From: Dicaeum eximium
Lineage: Eukaryota; Chordata; Aves; Passeriformes; Dicaeidae
Direction: 5' to 3'
Assembly: GCA_013396995.1 (NCBI GenBank)
Contig: VWZP01006699.1
Location: forward strand, 434,859 to 498,858
DNA: 64,000 nt
A program made the translations under genes and the position numbers. Shown one piece after another: positions 61,558-64,000 of this stretch; the stretch's first letter is position 1, and each line of letters begins with the position of its first letter. The notes under the pieces are model-generated. The model was not told the origin of the DNA, made no database searches, and saw nothing but the letters and a program-made list of their open reading frames with translations.

Positions 61558-61724
61558 TGTGCTTTCAGACCGCAGCTGTTTAAGACTGACAGCTGGACCA
61601 CCCTCCATGGATCTTGATGCCAGCATTCAAAGAACTTTGGAGGATAGTTTAGCAACAGAAGCTTATGAGAGGAGAATAAGACGTCTAGAACAGGAAAAGC
61701 TTGAACTTAGCAGAAAACTGCAAG
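61558..61724 (+). CDS. CDC42BPA: MRCK-alpha exon 10: linker and start of coiled coil
   Basis: This 167-nt exon completes Cys408 and encodes about residues 409-463 plus the first base of Glu464. The first part, VLSDRSCLRLTAGPPSMDLD followed by ASIQRTLEDSLATEA, is the least conserved stretch of the window relative to remembered human sequence. The rest, YERRIRRLEQEKLELSRKLQ, has heptad spacing and starts the long coiled coil that mediates MRCK dimerisation. The acceptor is CCCCCAG|T and the donor AAG|GTATAG is only moderate. The frame runs on into intron for about 36 nt before a stop, so intron retention would truncate the protein right after the kinase domain. Confidence 0.96.
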
Positions 61725-62168
61725 GTATAGTCATTGAAAAAAATCATTCCATCACTTTTTAAACTTAGATTAACCTGCAGTTTTGTAAGGCACCATTTAT
61801 ACTGTGGAAAAAAAATTACATATACCTTCTGGAATGCTTTCTAGCAGAAAAGAATGCTCTTCATTATTTCTGGTGACAAATTAAATTTCTGCTACTCTTT
61901 ATGCCTAAAATACACCATGTATGCAACTTCTTATGCTAACTTTGTTTTCACTGTACCTTGGTCACTATGGCATAAACAGTTCATTCTTAAAACTTCTAAG
62001 AACTTAATTGGTCTAGCTGACAAATTGGCACTTTATAGTTGGAAGTTACAAATTGTAGAATGCCCAGTGCAGGATCTTCTGGCATGTCTTAATATATCAG
62101 TAGTATCTCTTTGATCTCCTCAGATGTCAGATGTGTTACTCGTCCCTCTCTCTTCCATCTTTTTCTAG
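61725..62168 (+). other. CDC42BPA: CDC42BPA intron 10
   Basis: This 444-bp phase-1 intron begins GTATAG and ends CTTTTTCTAG. It is AT-rich with no recognisable repeat. Retention would add about a dozen residues and then an in-frame stop at 61760-61762. Confidence 0.92.
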
Positions 62169-62291
62169 AGTCCACCCAGACAGTGCAGGCTCTGCAGTAT
62201 TCAACAGTGGATGGCCCAATAACAGCTAGCAAAGATTTAGAAATTAAAAGTTTGAAAGAAGAAATTGAAAAGTTGAAGAAACAGGTAACAG
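62169..62291 (+). CDS. CDC42BPA: MRCK-alpha exon 11: coiled coil
   Basis: This exon encodes the continuation of the N-terminal coiled coil, about residues 464-504: STQTVQALQYSTVDGPITAS followed by KDLEIKSLKEEIEKLKKQVT. I place the end at 62291 because the human protein continues QVTE and the sequence there, ACAG|GTATGT, is a near-perfect donor. An alternative donor CAG|GTAACA lies 7 nt upstream (exon end 62284) and would also leave an open frame locally but in a different phase. The acceptor is TTTTTCTAG|A. YSTVDGPITASKDLEIK is characteristic of alpha rather than beta. The next exon lies beyond the window. Confidence 0.92.
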
Positions 62292-64000
62292 GTATGTTAT
62301 AAATACTAACGTAAAAGCTGTAACAGGAAACTGTATTTTGTCAAGTTTGGTTTTTTTCTCTCCAATTGTAATGCTAGTTTTCCTTGGCTTTATAGAAGAG
62401 TTTTCTAGTCTGTTTTTACTTTTCATTTTACCCCTCATTCTTCTACTGTACCTCAACATTTTCTTCAAATTCAATTAGGGTTTTCCAAGTGGCAAGGAGT
62501 AGTGCATGAGAGAGGATACAATGGGCCATGAGGCTGCACTTCCAGTAGCAGAACTGACCAAAGAAAACTGCCACCAAAATAAGTCTTGCCTACAGCTGCA
62601 TGGCCCCTTCTCAGTCTGTGCATTCCCTGCACTCTCTCATGACTTTAATTAACTTGGTTAAAATTTTGTTAGCTAGAGAGAATTTAATCAACTTATGATC
62701 AGGTAAATCAGCACAAGGTGGGAAATAGAAGCATATGAGGAAAGGGAGATGAGAGGGAGAAGAGCCACCTTTCAGCTCTGCTGTCAATGAGCTGTCATTC
62801 CTTTCAAAACTGAACATTTATTTTCTTTGCTTCTGAGAGTTCTTGAAGATTTTATGAAAACTAAAGTTTGGCTGTAAAGTACTTGAGCACTTCGAGTTGG
62901 AAAAGTGTTTTTGAAATCTGTGCAGCTAAAAAGATTAATTTTTAAAATTAACATTATGCTGCCTTTAATCAGGACTCTCAAACTAGTCAAAAATAAGAGA
63001 TCTACTTAGCCCAGTATGTGTGTTTTACAGAGGCAACTGGAGATGTTTAGGAAAAGCCTTACTTTCCCAGATTCTGGGCAATTCATGTTTTAAGAGCTTT
63101 GAGAGGGAGGGCTTATATTGCACCACTATATTGAATATAGCTATGAGTGAACCAATTTGCTATCTGTTTTGCTAATACATTTTTAGCCTGCTTTAAAGGC
63201 TAGTATTCAGTATTCTTGATTTGATATTCTGAATTAAGTTAAAGGGAATTTTCTCTCACCGTGATTCATAGCGTAGGACTCCTGCTATTCGTCTTCATAA
63301 TGCTGACTTTAAAATAGGATCTTGAGAGCAGAGAAATCTCAAAAAAAGGGAAGAAAGCAAGATATTTTTTATTTATGCGAACTAACAATAGACTGTTAGA
63401 TATCAGGTCTGGAACCAGAGAAACAGGGAGAAAAAGCCAATTAATCTTACAGGAAAATGTCTGCGTTTCATGTGAAAAATCAGTCACAAGTAGTGGTAGG
63501 TACATCTCTGTTATATGTCTATATCTTACCTGAGGCAAGGTAACAGCCAAAAAGGTTGGAGGAAACTACAAAAAACATTTGTTCTGGTTTGCATTTGTGA
63601 CCAGACTTCATTCAATTCCTGAAAGTGTCAGAAATGTCAACAGTGACATGCACAGAATTGAGTAACTTGAACTTAACTTGCAGACACTTGAGTTGATGTG
63701 TTTAGACTCTGCAGCTGCCTTATGGGGCAGGAACAGCTATGTGTGAGCTGCAGAGTGCAGCACATAGATTAAACCTGTGAAAATTGTGTGCTCTGAAAAA
63801 AACCTGTTACAGATACACAGTGGGACAGCTGCTCTGGCGTGATGCAGCAGTTTTGTATTGTGCCATAGGCATTATTTTTGGATAGGAATGTGGCTTAGTT
63901 AGCTCAGGGAGGATTGCTCTGGTTCGAGTGATGCTATGTTGGCACTATATCAGGACAAAGGGTTTTGTGAAATTTTGCTCCAGCCAAATGTCCCTCCTCT
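62292..64000 (+). other. CDC42BPA: CDC42BPA intron 11 (5' part)
   Basis: This non-coding sequence runs to the end of the window. No stretch resembling the next coiled-coil segment (beginning SSHLEQQLEEAN in human) was found, so the following exon is inferred to be outside. No recognisable repeat or RNA gene is visible. Confidence 0.82.

Noticed and set aside
10061..62291. Assignment to the paralogue CDC42BPB (MRCK-beta)
   Set aside because: Diagnostic stretches (FTSKVKQMRLH, LKNADKVFAMK, DNILMDMNGH, LKLMEDGT, YSTVDGPITASKDLEIK) agree with alpha and not with beta as I know them.
1..64000. LTR retrotransposon or endogenous virus insertions
   Set aside because: No paired LTRs, primer-binding site or gag/pol/env-like frames were recognised on either strand.

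Overview
This window is vertebrate genomic DNA, most likely from a bird. It is AT-rich, has long introns with consensus GT...AG boundaries, and contains several truncated CR1-type LINE fragments, the repeat family typical of birds and other sauropsids. No Alu, L1 or B-type mammalian repeats were recognised. Nothing in it looks bacterial, and the many 60-150 codon open frames are chance frames in AT-rich intron.

One gene was found: the plus-strand interior of CDC42BPA, which encodes MRCK-alpha (myotonic dystrophy kinase-related CDC42-binding kinase alpha), an AGC-family Ser/Thr kinase acting downstream of CDC42. Ten coding exons are legible, totalling 1335 nt (445 codons): 10061-10152, 16300-16383, 20735-20830, 25613-25761, 54859-54952, 55712-55912, 56493-56741, 60446-60525, 61558-61724 and 62169-62291. 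Joined in order they keep one open frame from about residue 60 to about residue 505 (human MRCK-alpha numbering from memory). They cover the end of the N-terminal cap, the whole kinase domain with an intact glycine loop, catalytic Lys, HRD and DFG, the AGC C-terminal tail with its hydrophobic motif, and the first heptads of the long coiled coil. The first exon (about residues 1-59) lies upstream, and the rest of the coiled coil, C1, PH, CNH and CRIB regions lies downstream. Both window ends are inside introns. Exon numbers used here assume the human arrangement with one coding exon upstream.

By region: 1-10060 is the 3' part of intron 1. 10061-25761 holds exons 2-5, separated by introns of 4-6 kb. 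25762-54858 is a 29-kb intron that interrupts the HRD catalytic Arg codon. 54859-62291 holds exons 6-11 with shorter introns. 62292-64000 is the start of intron 11. The introns contain CR1 remnants in both orientations, an approximately 138-bp tetranucleotide repeat that starts about 16 nt from the exon 4 splice donor, small tandem duplications, and two single-N assembly ambiguities (7273 and 20995).

I found no previously undescribed system. The points most worth checking are the tetranucleotide repeat beside the exon 4 donor, the weak-looking splice sites of intron 7, the overlapping donors after exon 11, and a CpG-richer patch inside the 29-kb intron.
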